64,000 nucleotides of DNA from Blautia_A aquisgranensis. GTDB lineage: Bacteria; Bacillota; Clostridia; Lachnospirales; Lachnospiraceae. A program made the position numbers and the translations under genes. Below, piece after piece: positions 24,893 to 33,023 of this stretch. Positions within the stretch are counted from its first letter, which is position 1. Each line of letters starts with the position of its first letter. The stretch spans positions 62,001 to 126,000 of the forward strand of contig NZ_JBBMEJ010000002.1 in assembly GCF_040096615.1 (NCBI RefSeq). The letters are read 5' to 3'. The notes beneath the pieces are model-generated. The model was not told the origin of the DNA and searched no databases. It saw only the letters and a program-made list of their open reading frames with translations.

Positions 24893-26179
24893 TACAACAT
24901 TTCGTTCGTACTGCATTCCCCATCCAACCATCTGTTTATTATAATAATATTTGCTTTTCAGACGCAGCGGGCCGACAGCATCCTGGAGGACGGCCTGGCG
25001 TTTGGCAAGGCTGGAACTTTTGGTGCCTTTTGGCACTGTCACATAAACCTTACTCTTATAATAGAACGGATAAGTATTTCCGTTATTCTTAAGGATATAT
25101 TTGTCGCATGGGAGTACCTTAAACGGGACTGGATCCATGGACACCTTCATATCCAGTTTCTCAAAATTATCATAACCATAATTAAAAAGTGAAGCCGTGT
25201 CGCCGTAAGCATTTGCTGCAGAAGTAGAATTCAGGATGACTGCGACAAGAGTCATATTTCCACGCTTACAGTAAGTGACAAGAGTGTTGCCGGATGCATC
25301 GGTGTAGCCCGTTTTTCCTCCGAGGACGCCTTCGTAATAATATTCGCCGTTCTTGATCATCTTGTGATGATTCAGAAGCTGACGTGCTTCCGCGAATTTG
25401 TTGGTGGCCGGGATCTCATAATACCGTCTGGTACAGAAGCGCCGGTAAAGCGGATTCAGCCAGGCTGCTTTTGCGATCTTTGCCATGTCGGAAGCTGTGG
25501 TATAGTGATTCTCATCCGGAAGGCCGTTTGGATTGTTGAAGTGCGTGTTCTTACAGCCAAAAAGCTTCGCGCGCCAGTTCATAAGTTCAGTGAATTTCTT
25601 TACAGAACCGGAAACCTTCTCGGCAACGGCAACGGACATTTCGTTGGCAGACTGAAGCATGACAGCCATCAATGCCTGATCTCTTGTGAATTTCTCGCCG
25701 GGAGCTGCGTAAATGCTGGAGTCACCGGCAGATACGCTGGCGGAAGCACTTTCGGAAACTGTGATGTCATCCTTTGAACCTAAATTTTCACAGGCCAGAA
25801 GTGTGGTCAGGATCTTGGTAATGCTGGCCGGATACATCTGTGTATCAGCATTTTTGGAATAGAGAACAGCTTCTGTGTTCACATCCATAAGTACTGCAGC
25901 CTGGGCTTCAATATTCGGGCCTGTAGGCCAGCCTTCAATGGAATCTGTGTCAGCGGCCTGTGAATAGTAACTGGAATGTGCAGGTGCGACTGCGATAGTC
26001 TGGCTGCTCTGTCCACTGTTGTCCGGAACAGGTGTTGCAGTGACGATAGGATCGCCATACTCATCGTAACCAAGCGGTGCGGAAGCACTGCAGGGAACAG
26101 CGCCTGTAAACAGGACTCCTACACAGAGAATACCTGCAAAGATCCGGCGCAGGGATCGTTTTTTCTTAGTGTTCATCAT
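24863..26179 (-). CDS. dacF: D-alanyl-D-alanine carboxypeptidase (DacF/PBP5-like)
   Basis: 438-residue low-molecular-weight penicillin-binding protein that trims the terminal D-Ala of peptidoglycan stem peptides. A signal peptide (KKKRSLRRIFAGILCVGVLFTGAVPCSASA) precedes the S11 peptidase domain with its three active-site motifs: SITK (catalytic Ser, about residue 119), SAN (about 178) and KTGYTD (about 290). The C-terminal about 90 residues form the PBP5-like beta domain. A linker rich in P/Q/S follows the signal. Ribosome binding site GAAAGG on the minus strand. Confidence 0.93.
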   Translation of the reverse strand: MMNTKKKRSLRRIFAGILCVGVLFTGAVPCSASAPLGYDEYGDPIVTATPVPDNSGQSSQTIAVAPAHSSYYSQAADTDSIEGWPTGPNIEAQAAVLMDVNTEAVLYSKNADTQMYPASITKILTTLLACENLGSKDDITVSESASASVSAGDSSIYAAPGEKFTRDQALMAVMLQSANEMSVAVAEKVSGSVKKFTELMNWRAKLFGCKNTHFNNPNGLPDENHYTTASDMAKIAKAAWLNPLYRRFCTRRYYEIPATNKFAEARQLLNHHKMIKNGEYYYEGVLGGKTGYTDASGNTLVTYCKRGNMTLVAVILNSTSAANAYGDTASLFNYGYDNFEKLDMKVSMDPVPFKVLPCDKYILKNNGNTYPFYYKSKVYVTVPKGTKSSSLAKRQAVLQDAVGPLRLKSKYYYNKQMVGWGMQYERNVVSDLLLQASS

Positions 26180-26264
26180 AAATTACCTTTCAATGTAGAG
26201 CCGGGTAGAAATTTTTTGCCCGATAATAAAGCAGACGCAGGGAGCATCTGCGAGATTCTGTAGT

Positions 26265-26273
26265 AGTATACCA
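26265..26273 (-). promoter_or_regulatory. Extended -10 promoter for dacF
   Basis: On the minus strand TGGTATACT is an extended -10 element about 85 nt upstream of the dacF start. No convincing -35 box accompanies it. Confidence 0.4.
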
Positions 26274-26357
26274 CTTTCTTTTCGGAAAAACCACTTGCAG
26301 TCTGTGAAATTTCCATTAAGAGTTTTTTAGATTATGTCAAAATATTATTGATTCGTC

Positions 26358-26386
26358 TTGTATTTTAAAGGTAGGATGTTTATACT
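26358..26386 (+). promoter_or_regulatory. Promoter of the acid-sugar operon with GTAGGATGTT motif
   Basis: TTGTAT (26358-26363), 17-nt spacer, TATACT (26381-26386). The spacer contains GTAGGATGTT, part of a 15-bp sequence (26367-26381) repeated exactly at 26432-26446, where it also supplies the ribosome binding site of the next gene. The same 10-mer recurs at 32962-32971. Likely operator for the GntR or AraC regulator encoded in the locus. Confidence 0.55.
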
Positions 26387-26431
26387 ATGAAGCTAGAAAG
26401 TGCCAGAGTTATATCAAATTTTTTTAAAAGC

Positions 26432-26446
26432 AAAGGTAGGATGTTT
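26432..26446 (+). repeat. Second copy of 15-bp operator-like repeat
   Basis: Exact repeat of 26367-26381, placed 65 bp downstream and directly before ATG 26448, so its AAGGTAGG also acts as the Shine-Dalgarno. Confidence 0.6.
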
Positions 26447-26447
26447 G

Positions 26448-27881
26448 ATGAATGAGAAAATAATCAGTGCTGATATCCTGAATAAATATCAGCTTCCAGA
26501 TGTGGAAGAAGTGAATCGATTACTGACAGAGGAAGCAGAAAGCTCCTGTCTGAAAATCGTAGTTCTTGATGATGACCCGACAGGTGTACAGACAGTACAT
26601 GATGTGTCTGTTTATACAGACTGGAGTGTAGAAAGTATGAAAGAAGGGTTTGCCGAGAAAAACAAACTTTTTTTTGTATTGACAAATTCCCGCGGTTTTA
26701 CAGAAGAAGAAACAATAAAAGCTCATCGTGAAATTGTAAATAATGTTCAGATCGCGGCAGATGAAACGGGTATGAAATACTGTATTATCAATAGAAGTGA
26801 TTCTACTTTGAGAGGTCATTTTCCATTGGAAACTGAAATTGTAAAAGAAGAAATGGAAAAAAGAAATTCCTGGAAAGTAGACGGAGAGATTCTTTGTCCG
26901 TATTTTAAAGAAGGTGGCAGATTTACATTGAACAATGTTCACTATGTAAAATACGGTGAGGAACTTGTACCGGCAGGACAGACAGAGTTTGCCGGTGATG
27001 AGACATTCGGATATACATCCAGCAACTTATGCGAGTACGTGGAAGAAAAGACCAGAGGAAAATTCAAAGCGGATGACTGTATTACAATTTCTCTGGAGCT
27101 TCTTCGCAGTATGAATTATACTGAGATTCAGAAGAAACTGATGTCTGTGAAAAATTATGAAAAAATTATAGTAAATGCGATTGACAATGTTGATGTGAAA
27201 ATTTTCTGTACTGCACTTTATCGTGCCATTGCACAGGGAAAACATTACACTTTTCGTACAGCGGCCGCATTGGTAAAAGCTTTTGGAGACATTTCCGATA
27301 AAGAATATCTTACAAGAAAAGAGATGATCAGCAGGGAGACAGAAAATGGCGGAATTATTGCAGTAGGAAGCCATACGGCAAAAACGACAGCACAGTTAAA
27401 TGAACTGAAAAATATTTCGGATATTACATTTATAGAATTAAATTCCGATCTGGTTCTTGAGGAAAAGAAACTGGAAGAAGAGACAAAACGGGTTATTACT
27501 GTTACTCAGAACCTGATCAGCCATGGAACTACCGTGTGTGTTTCTACAAAAAGAACTCTTCTGAAAGTAGAAAACGATACGCCGGAAGAAGCACTGAAAC
27601 GTTCGGTGAAAATCAGCGATGCGCTGCAGAAATGTGTAGGAGAACTTGAAGTAACACCGGCTTTCGTTATTGCTAAAGGCGGAATTACATCAAGTGATGT
27701 GGGAGTAAAGGCTCTGAAAGTAAAACATGCAAAAGTTCTTGGACAGATCAGACCGGGAATTCCTGTGTGGCAGACAGGTCAGGAAAGTAAATTTCCGGGT
27801 ATTCCGTATGTTATTTTTCCCGGAAATGTGGGAGAAATAACAACTTTATGTGAAGCAGTAGAAATTTTAATGAATAAATAA
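26448..27881 (+). CDS. Four-carbon acid sugar kinase-like (DUF1537) protein
   Basis: 477 residues. The N-terminal half carries the DUF1537 motif LDDDPTGVQTVHDV (about residues 39-52); the C-terminal nucleotide-binding half carries KGGITSSDVGVKAL (about 405) and FPGNVG near the end. Characterised members (OtnK, DtnK) phosphorylate 3-oxo-tetronate or threonate/erythronate. Here the usual dehydrogenase and aldolase partners are absent; the partners are a racemase-like protein and a BKACE-type enzyme, so the substrate may differ. First gene of an operon that runs through the two-component system. Start ATG 26448 is chosen by its ribosome binding site over an upstream in-frame ATG at 26400. Confidence 0.85.
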   Translation: MNEKIISADILNKYQLPDVEEVNRLLTEEAESSCLKIVVLDDDPTGVQTVHDVSVYTDWSVESMKEGFAEKNKLFFVLTNSRGFTEEETIKAHREIVNNVQIAADETGMKYCIINRSDSTLRGHFPLETEIVKEEMEKRNSWKVDGEILCPYFKEGGRFTLNNVHYVKYGEELVPAGQTEFAGDETFGYTSSNLCEYVEEKTRGKFKADDCITISLELLRSMNYTEIQKKLMSVKNYEKIIVNAIDNVDVKIFCTALYRAIAQGKHYTFRTAAALVKAFGDISDKEYLTRKEMISRETENGGIIAVGSHTAKTTAQLNELKNISDITFIELNSDLVLEEKKLEEETKRVITVTQNLISHGTTVCVSTKRTLLKVENDTPEEALKRSVKISDALQKCVGELEVTPAFVIAKGGITSSDVGVKALKVKHAKVLGQIRPGIPVWQTGQESKFPGIPYVIFPGNVGEITTLCEAVEILMNK

Positions 27882-27894
27882 AGGAGATCAGAAA

Positions 27895-28569
27895 ATGAAA
27901 GTAGGATTAATTTATACCAGCACAACACCGGAGCTTATTGAGCTTGTTGAGAAAGAAGTAAAAAAGCAGCTTGGGGAAAATGTAGAATTATACAGCCTTG
28001 AAGATCCGTCTATTCTGGCAGAGACAAGAGATGCCGGATATGTAACACCAAAGGCAGCTGCCAGACTGATTGGAATGTATATGAAAGCAGTTGAGGAAGA
28101 CTGTGAAGCAATGCTGAATCTCTGTTCGTCAGTAGGTGAAGTTGCAGATGCGGCACAGGATGCGGCAAAGTATATCGGGGTTCCTGTTGTCCGTGTAGAT
28201 GAAGAAATGTGTCGGGAAGCAGTAAGACAGGGAAAGAAAATCGGTGTAGTAGCAACCCTTGCAACAACGCTGGAACCAACTAAGAATACCATTGTCCGTA
28301 TGAGCCGTGAATGCGGAAAGCATGTGGAACTGGTTGACTGTCTTGTTGAAGGTGCTTTTGGTCTGAATCAGGATGAGTTCCGTGCACGAATGGCAGAAAG
28401 TATCGAAAAGATTGCAGATGATGTGGATGTGGTACTTTTTGCACAGGGAAGCATGGCATACTGTGAAGAGTATATTGCAGAAAAATTTGGAAAGGTAGTT
28501 CTTTCCAGTCCGAGATTTGGTGCAGCAGAATTAAAGAAAGCACTTATCAGAAAGGGAACCGTAAAATAA
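27895..28569 (+). CDS. Aspartate/glutamate racemase-superfamily protein
   Basis: 224 residues with the two-domain Asp/Glu/hydantoin racemase fold. The first catalytic cysteine is in LNLCSSVGEVADA (about residue 65). At the place of the second cysteine the sequence reads FAQGSMAYCEE, so the typical Cys-Gly/Thr motif is altered and the only nearby cysteine is displaced. A non-racemase role (isomerase, decarboxylase or lyase, as in AroM/maleate-isomerase relatives) is possible. It lies 13 nt after the kinase gene and one base before gntR, clearly the same operon. Confidence 0.75.
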   Translation: MKVGLIYTSTTPELIELVEKEVKKQLGENVELYSLEDPSILAETRDAGYVTPKAAARLIGMYMKAVEEDCEAMLNLCSSVGEVADAAQDAAKYIGVPVVRVDEEMCREAVRQGKKIGVVATLATTLEPTKNTIVRMSRECGKHVELVDCLVEGAFGLNQDEFRARMAESIEKIADDVDVVLFAQGSMAYCEEYIAEKFGKVVLSSPRFGAAELKKALIRKGTVK

Positions 28570-28570
28570 A

Positions 28571-29275
28571 ATGAGTGAAAATGGGAAGAAAAGATCAGTA
28601 GTTGATAAAGTTACTGATGGCATCGTGTCGGGAATTATTTCCGGACGATTCCAGCCAGGTTCAAAACTTCCCACAGAAGTAGAGTTGTGCAGAGAATATG
28701 AGGCAGGAAGAAATTCTGTGAGGGAAGCAGTTAAAAAGCTGGAAGCAAATGGCGTTGTTTATATTAAACGTGCGGATGGTACATTTGTCAGTGAAAGCTA
28801 CAATCAAAAGTTACTTGATCCTATGCTGTATCAGATTATTCTGAGAAAAAACAGCTGGAAAGATTTTGTGCAGCTTCGGGCTGTTATAGAGATTGGTACG
28901 CTGAATGTTATCCTTGAGAAAGAGCTGGAGCAGAAAAAAATTCAAAAGCTGTATGAAATACAGGAGAAAATGCAGATTGTGCTGAATGAACCCAAACCGG
29001 ATCCGGATAAAATTATGGAAGCAGATACGGAATTTCATACAGGAATTGCAGAATTATCGGAGAATCCACAGATTGTAACAATTACGGAATATATAACCAG
29101 ACTGACTGTTCCCTCACGTCTGGAAGCAATACGTAAAGTGATCGAGAAAGGAGAGGTTGAGCATTTTGCAGAACTTCACAGACAGATTCTGGAAGTAATT
29201 TCAAAAAGAGAGAAAGATAAGATTGTCCAGACAGTAACTGATCATTATGTATATTGGAATGGAGAAAAAATATGA
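28571..29275 (+). CDS. GntR/FCD-family transcriptional regulator
   Basis: 234 residues. N-terminal winged helix-turn-helix (VVDKVTDGIVSGIISGRFQPGSKLPTEVELCREYEAGRNSVREAVKKLEANGVV) and a C-terminal all-helical FCD ligand-binding domain whose metal-binding pattern is visible as D-x3-H (DTEFHTG, about residue 154), with a later His in ELHRQIL (about 215). FCD regulators usually sense organic or sugar acids that are substrates of the adjacent genes. Sitting inside the operon it probably autoregulates it, perhaps through the GTAGGATGTT motif. Stop overlaps the next start by 4 nt. Confidence 0.9.
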   Translation: MSENGKKRSVVDKVTDGIVSGIISGRFQPGSKLPTEVELCREYEAGRNSVREAVKKLEANGVVYIKRADGTFVSESYNQKLLDPMLYQIILRKNSWKDFVQLRAVIEIGTLNVILEKELEQKKIQKLYEIQEKMQIVLNEPKPDPDKIMEADTEFHTGIAELSENPQIVTITEYITRLTVPSRLEAIRKVIEKGEVEHFAELHRQILEVISKREKDKIVQTVTDHYVYWNGEKI

Positions 29276-30096
29276 AGAAAATAATGCTTTCTGTAGCACC
29301 GGTAAGTGCATCAGATACAGATATCAATCCGAGAAAAATAGCAGATGATGTGATCGAATGCTGGAAATTAGGTGCATCCATGGTTCATCTTCATGTAAGA
29401 GATGCACATGGAAAGCTTACTCCGGATATGACGCTTATGGATGAAACTATCCGATATATTCGTGAAGCCTGCGATATTGTGGTGGAGATTTCCACAGGTG
29501 GAGTTTCAGATCTTACGATCAGAGAAAGAGTACAGCCCTGTTATGCAGCCTATACGGAAGCGGTCAGTCTGAATGTCGGTTCTGTAAATCTTGGGAAGTC
29601 TGTATACAAAAATCCTATTGATGATGTGGAATATTGTGTGGGAGAACTGATCCGTGAAGACAAGAGACCGGAGATAGAGGTATTTGAGCTTGGTATGATC
29701 AATACAGTACGTCAGCTGGATGAAAAATTTCATTTTGTAGATCCGATCCTTTTTGCTCTGGTATTTGGCCACGGGGGAGAGATGCCTGCAACAGAAAATG
29801 CTCTTCGTCATATGAAAGAATATCTGTATGAGACGTTTCCTGAAGATGGAAAAAAAGTATTATGGGGTTATACAGAGGCAAACCGAAAAGATTTTAATAT
29901 GGTGAGAAAAGCACTGGATATGGGAGCTGCATCATTAAGATTAGGGTTTGAGGATTCTGATTATCTGGAAAACGGAGTACGGTGTAAAACCAATGCCGAG
30001 CTTATAAAAGCTGCCACAGAGCTGATCCGCGGTAAAGGCATGGAACCGATGACACCGGATGAAGTGAGACAGATGTTAAAGATAAAGGCATTATAA
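29272..30096 (+). CDS. BKACE-family beta-keto acid cleavage enzyme
   Basis: 274 residues from ATG 29272, which overlaps the gntR stop and follows GGAGAAAA. BKACE (formerly DUF849) enzymes are Zn-dependent TIM barrels that cleave a beta-keto acid using acetyl-CoA to give acetoacetate and a new CoA ester; 3-keto-5-aminohexanoate cleavage enzyme is the prototype. The zinc ligands are in MVHLHVRDAHGK (about residues 38-49), with NVGSVNLGK (about 102) and a C-terminal glutamate region GFEDSDYL. Substrate is unknown; the kinase and racemase-like neighbours suggest a keto acid derived from a sugar acid. Confidence 0.85.
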   Translation: MKKIMLSVAPVSASDTDINPRKIADDVIECWKLGASMVHLHVRDAHGKLTPDMTLMDETIRYIREACDIVVEISTGGVSDLTIRERVQPCYAAYTEAVSLNVGSVNLGKSVYKNPIDDVEYCVGELIREDKRPEIEVFELGMINTVRQLDEKFHFVDPILFALVFGHGGEMPATENALRHMKEYLYETFPEDGKKVLWGYTEANRKDFNMVRKALDMGAASLRLGFEDSDYLENGVRCKTNAELIKAATELIRGKGMEPMTPDEVRQMLKIKAL

Positions 30097-30099
30097 GAT

Positions 30100-31830
30100 A
30101 TGACTGGCAGTGTGAAAATAAAACAACGCACCATTCAACAGCAGATTCAGATTGCAATCATAAGCATCTCTATTTTTTCAATGCTGGTTCTGGGAATCGG
30201 TACTTTTATGCTGACTACGAATAAAATTGTGGAGAACTATCAGCAGGACTTTTATTATAGTTTGCAGACTTCAGATAATATTGTGGAACTGCAGCTCAAC
30301 AGTATTATAGAAGGAATGAGAAATCTGCTTCTGAAGGAGGCTTATATGAAAGCACTTTCAGAGGCAGGAGAGGAAGAGGGATCTTATTTTTCTTCAAAAG
30401 AAACAAGAATACTGGAAAAAAGTGTAAATGAGCTGACACTGCAACAGGCATCGGTTCAGGAAGTGCTGTCTGTCAGTCTTAACGGAAAACTTCATATTCA
30501 TTCAAAGAAATCCGATTTGTCTCAATATACTTCGTTTTATCGAAATGGAGAAATACTGAAACAGGATTGGATAAAAGAAGCCCAGGATGCAGATGGAAAA
30601 GAACTCATCCTGGGCAGCAATGCTCTTACAGGAAAAGAAGATACCCTGTCGATTGTGAAGTATCTCAGAGGTTATAAGGAAGACAGCGGAGTAGGTTATC
30701 TGGTTGTAAATGTATCTAAAAATATTTTCAAAAAAGCGTTTGAGAACCGGGGAAATTATAAAACGAACTGTTTTATGGTTGTGGATGAAAATAAAGAAAA
30801 TCAGCTGATTTATTTTCAGGGAGATGAAAATTACAAAGAAGGAATCTATAAGGCATACATAGAAGATTCTGTACAGTCAGGAAAAACTTCGTATATTTTC
30901 AGCACCAGAGGAAGTTTTGTAAATGGATGGAAGCTGATAAGCGGAATTCAGTCCAGTGAGTTAAATGCTCAGAAAATCAGTATTGGCACTCTTATCAGCA
31001 TAATGATACTGATTTTGTTTGGTGTCGGTATGTTTGTTTCTCATACCATTGCAAGAAGAATATATATGCCCCTGAAAAAGCTGGAACGAACCATGCAGAG
31101 CGTGGAGGAAGGCACACGAAATATTACGGAAGAATTCGATGACAGTGAAGTGGGGCTTCTGGGACAGAAATTTAAAGAGATGGTAAATAATAATCTGGTT
31201 TTAAGAGAACGGCTTCTTTATGCCAAGATCAAACAGAGAGAACAGGAACTTCATCTCTTACAGGAGCAGATCAATCCCCATTTTCTTTATAATGCATTGG
31301 ATGCTCTTTACTGCATGGCAATTGTACATGAGGAAGATGAGATTGCTACGATGGTGGCGGCTCTTTCGGACAACTTTAAACTGAGTCTGAATAAAGGAAG
31401 TAATCTGATTCAGGTCAGAGATGAACTGGATCATATCCGTGCTTATATTACAATTCAGAATATGCGTTATAAAGATAAATTCCACGTTCAGATACAGGTG
31501 GACAGCAGCCTTATGGATAAAAAGATACTCAAGCTTCTGCTGATTCCGTTTGTAGAAAATGCAGTATATCATGGTCTGGAGACAAAAATAGGAGAAGGAA
31601 ATATCTGGATCACCGGACATGAGGAAGAAGAAAGAATTGTTTTTACCGTTATTGATGACGGAGTGGGAATTGATGATATGTCAAAACTGAATAAAGGATA
31701 TGGGATAAACAATGTAAAAGAAAGAATAGAATTGTATTATGGTGAAAATTCAGAAGTAGTGATTACGAGTGAACCTGGAAAAGGAACCAGGGTGAAGATC
31801 GTTCTTATGGAAAATGAAATGAGGATATAA
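30100..31830 (+). CDS. YesM-type sensor histidine kinase
   Basis: 576-residue membrane sensor. One TM segment near residues 18-40, an extracytoplasmic sensor region to about residue 290, a second TM (TLISIMILILFGVGMFVSHTIA, about 297-318), HAMP (RIYMPLKKLERTMQSVEEG), then a His_kinase domain with phosphoacceptor His in QINPHFLYNALDA (about 391) and HATPase with N-box FVENAVYHGLE (about 487) and G-box DDGVGID. Such kinases with AraC-type partners control polysaccharide or oligosaccharide uptake in Firmicutes. It begins 3 nt after the BKACE gene and is followed at once by its response regulator. Confidence 0.92.
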   Translation: MTGSVKIKQRTIQQQIQIAIISISIFSMLVLGIGTFMLTTNKIVENYQQDFYYSLQTSDNIVELQLNSIIEGMRNLLLKEAYMKALSEAGEEEGSYFSSKETRILEKSVNELTLQQASVQEVLSVSLNGKLHIHSKKSDLSQYTSFYRNGEILKQDWIKEAQDADGKELILGSNALTGKEDTLSIVKYLRGYKEDSGVGYLVVNVSKNIFKKAFENRGNYKTNCFMVVDENKENQLIYFQGDENYKEGIYKAYIEDSVQSGKTSYIFSTRGSFVNGWKLISGIQSSELNAQKISIGTLISIMILILFGVGMFVSHTIARRIYMPLKKLERTMQSVEEGTRNITEEFDDSEVGLLGQKFKEMVNNNLVLRERLLYAKIKQREQELHLLQEQINPHFLYNALDALYCMAIVHEEDEIATMVAALSDNFKLSLNKGSNLIQVRDELDHIRAYITIQNMRYKDKFHVQIQVDSSLMDKKILKLLLIPFVENAVYHGLETKIGEGNIWITGHEEEERIVFTVIDDGVGIDDMSKLNKGYGINNVKERIELYYGENSEVVITSEPGKGTRVKIVLMENEMRI

Positions 31831-31839
31831 AATAAAGCG

Positions 31840-32904
31840 ATGAAGAAACTGGTAGTAATAGACGATGAATATCTGACTATTGAAGGAATCCGGGTCATGC
31901 TGAAAAGAATTGGTGCAGATTATGAGATGGTCGGGTCTGCTTCTGATGGTCAGATGGCATTGGAACTGATTGAAAAAGTACGTCCTGATGTTGTTCTTGT
32001 AGATATTCGTATGCCAGGACTTTCCGGCCTTGAGGTTATCGAACATTTTTACAGAAAATATCCGGATATGGTGTTTGTACTGATAAGTGCATATAAAGAG
32101 TTTGAATATGCAAGGAAAGGAATGGAACTGGGAGTCCACAGCTATGTAGATAAACCGGTGACCATGGATAAACTGAAAAATACTCTTGAAAAAATAGATG
32201 AGGAATTAAAAAAACGACCAAATAAAACAGATGTAGAACATGAAAAGGTAATCCGGAATCTGAGACTTTCCCTTAATGCCATTGTGGAAATGATCAATGA
32301 CAGCAATACAGAAAAATGGGAGGAAGAAACAAAAAGAATCCAGATGCTGATGAAGAAAGCAGAAAAAAGTCTGCCGGAATATAAAGAAGAGAGCTATAAA
32401 CTTATTATGGCCGCTTCTGCTGCTTTTTACGAGAAATGGAAACAGTATGAGCATGACTTTAATTTTCCTTTTTTTAATAATGTTGAGGAGCTGAAAACAG
32501 AAGAAGAGGTGGACGAATACGTATTTCTCATTCTTCAGAGAATTTTTGAAAAAATTTCCGTAAGAAAAATCGGAAGCTCACACAGAGTGATTACTCAGAT
32601 ACTGGATTATATTAATCAAAATTATGATCAGGATTTTGGTCTGAATGAGATGGCGGAAATGGTACATATGAATCATGCATATCTCAGTATTCTCTTTAAA
32701 GATGAAGTAGGGATCAGTTTTGTGAGATATCTGACTCAGATCCGCATGGCTCATGCCAAGGAGCTTCTTCTTAAAGGGGCTAAGGTTCAGGAGGTAAGCG
32801 AGGCTGTAGGATATAATAATTACCGGTATTTCTGCAATATTTTTAAAAAAGAAGAAGGCGTTACTCCTATGCAGTTTAAAGGTGGTGTCCGTAAGGCGAA
32901 ATAA
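31840..32904 (+). CDS. YesN-type response regulator with AraC DNA-binding domain
   Basis: 354 residues: receiver domain at 1-120 with VVIDDE acidic pair, phosphoacceptor Asp in VLVDIRMPGLSG (about residue 54) and Lys in YVDKPV (about 105); a helical linker; and a C-terminal AraC-type double helix-turn-helix (about 255-350, NEMAEMVHMNHAYLSILFKDEVGISFVRYLTQIRMAHAKELL). Partner of the preceding kinase. The next transcription unit (ABC transporter and GH127) is the likely target because its promoter is weak and starts right after. Confidence 0.93.
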   Translation: MKKLVVIDDEYLTIEGIRVMLKRIGADYEMVGSASDGQMALELIEKVRPDVVLVDIRMPGLSGLEVIEHFYRKYPDMVFVLISAYKEFEYARKGMELGVHSYVDKPVTMDKLKNTLEKIDEELKKRPNKTDVEHEKVIRNLRLSLNAIVEMINDSNTEKWEEETKRIQMLMKKAEKSLPEYKEESYKLIMAASAAFYEKWKQYEHDFNFPFFNNVEELKTEEEVDEYVFLILQRIFEKISVRKIGSSHRVITQILDYINQNYDQDFGLNEMAEMVHMNHAYLSILFKDEVGISFVRYLTQIRMAHAKELLLKGAKVQEVSEAVGYNNYRYFCNIFKKEEGVTPMQFKGGVRKAK

Positions 32905-32961
32905 GAGGATTCTATAAAATTTGTACATTTTCAAAAAAATGACGGACTATCAATATGAAAC

Positions 32962-32977
32962 GTAGGATGTTAGAATT
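32962..32977 (+). promoter_or_regulatory. GTAGGATGTT motif with weak -10 of the transporter operon
   Basis: GTAGGATGTT at 32962-32971 abuts TAGAAT (32971-32976), a -10-like hexamer, with no good -35 box. A promoter lacking a -35 box is what an AraC-type activator would need. The same motif occurs in the first promoter of the locus. Confidence 0.45.
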
Positions 32978-33023
32978 AAACCAGCTTAAAGATAACACGA
33001 AAATTGTATTAGGAGGTTTTGAA

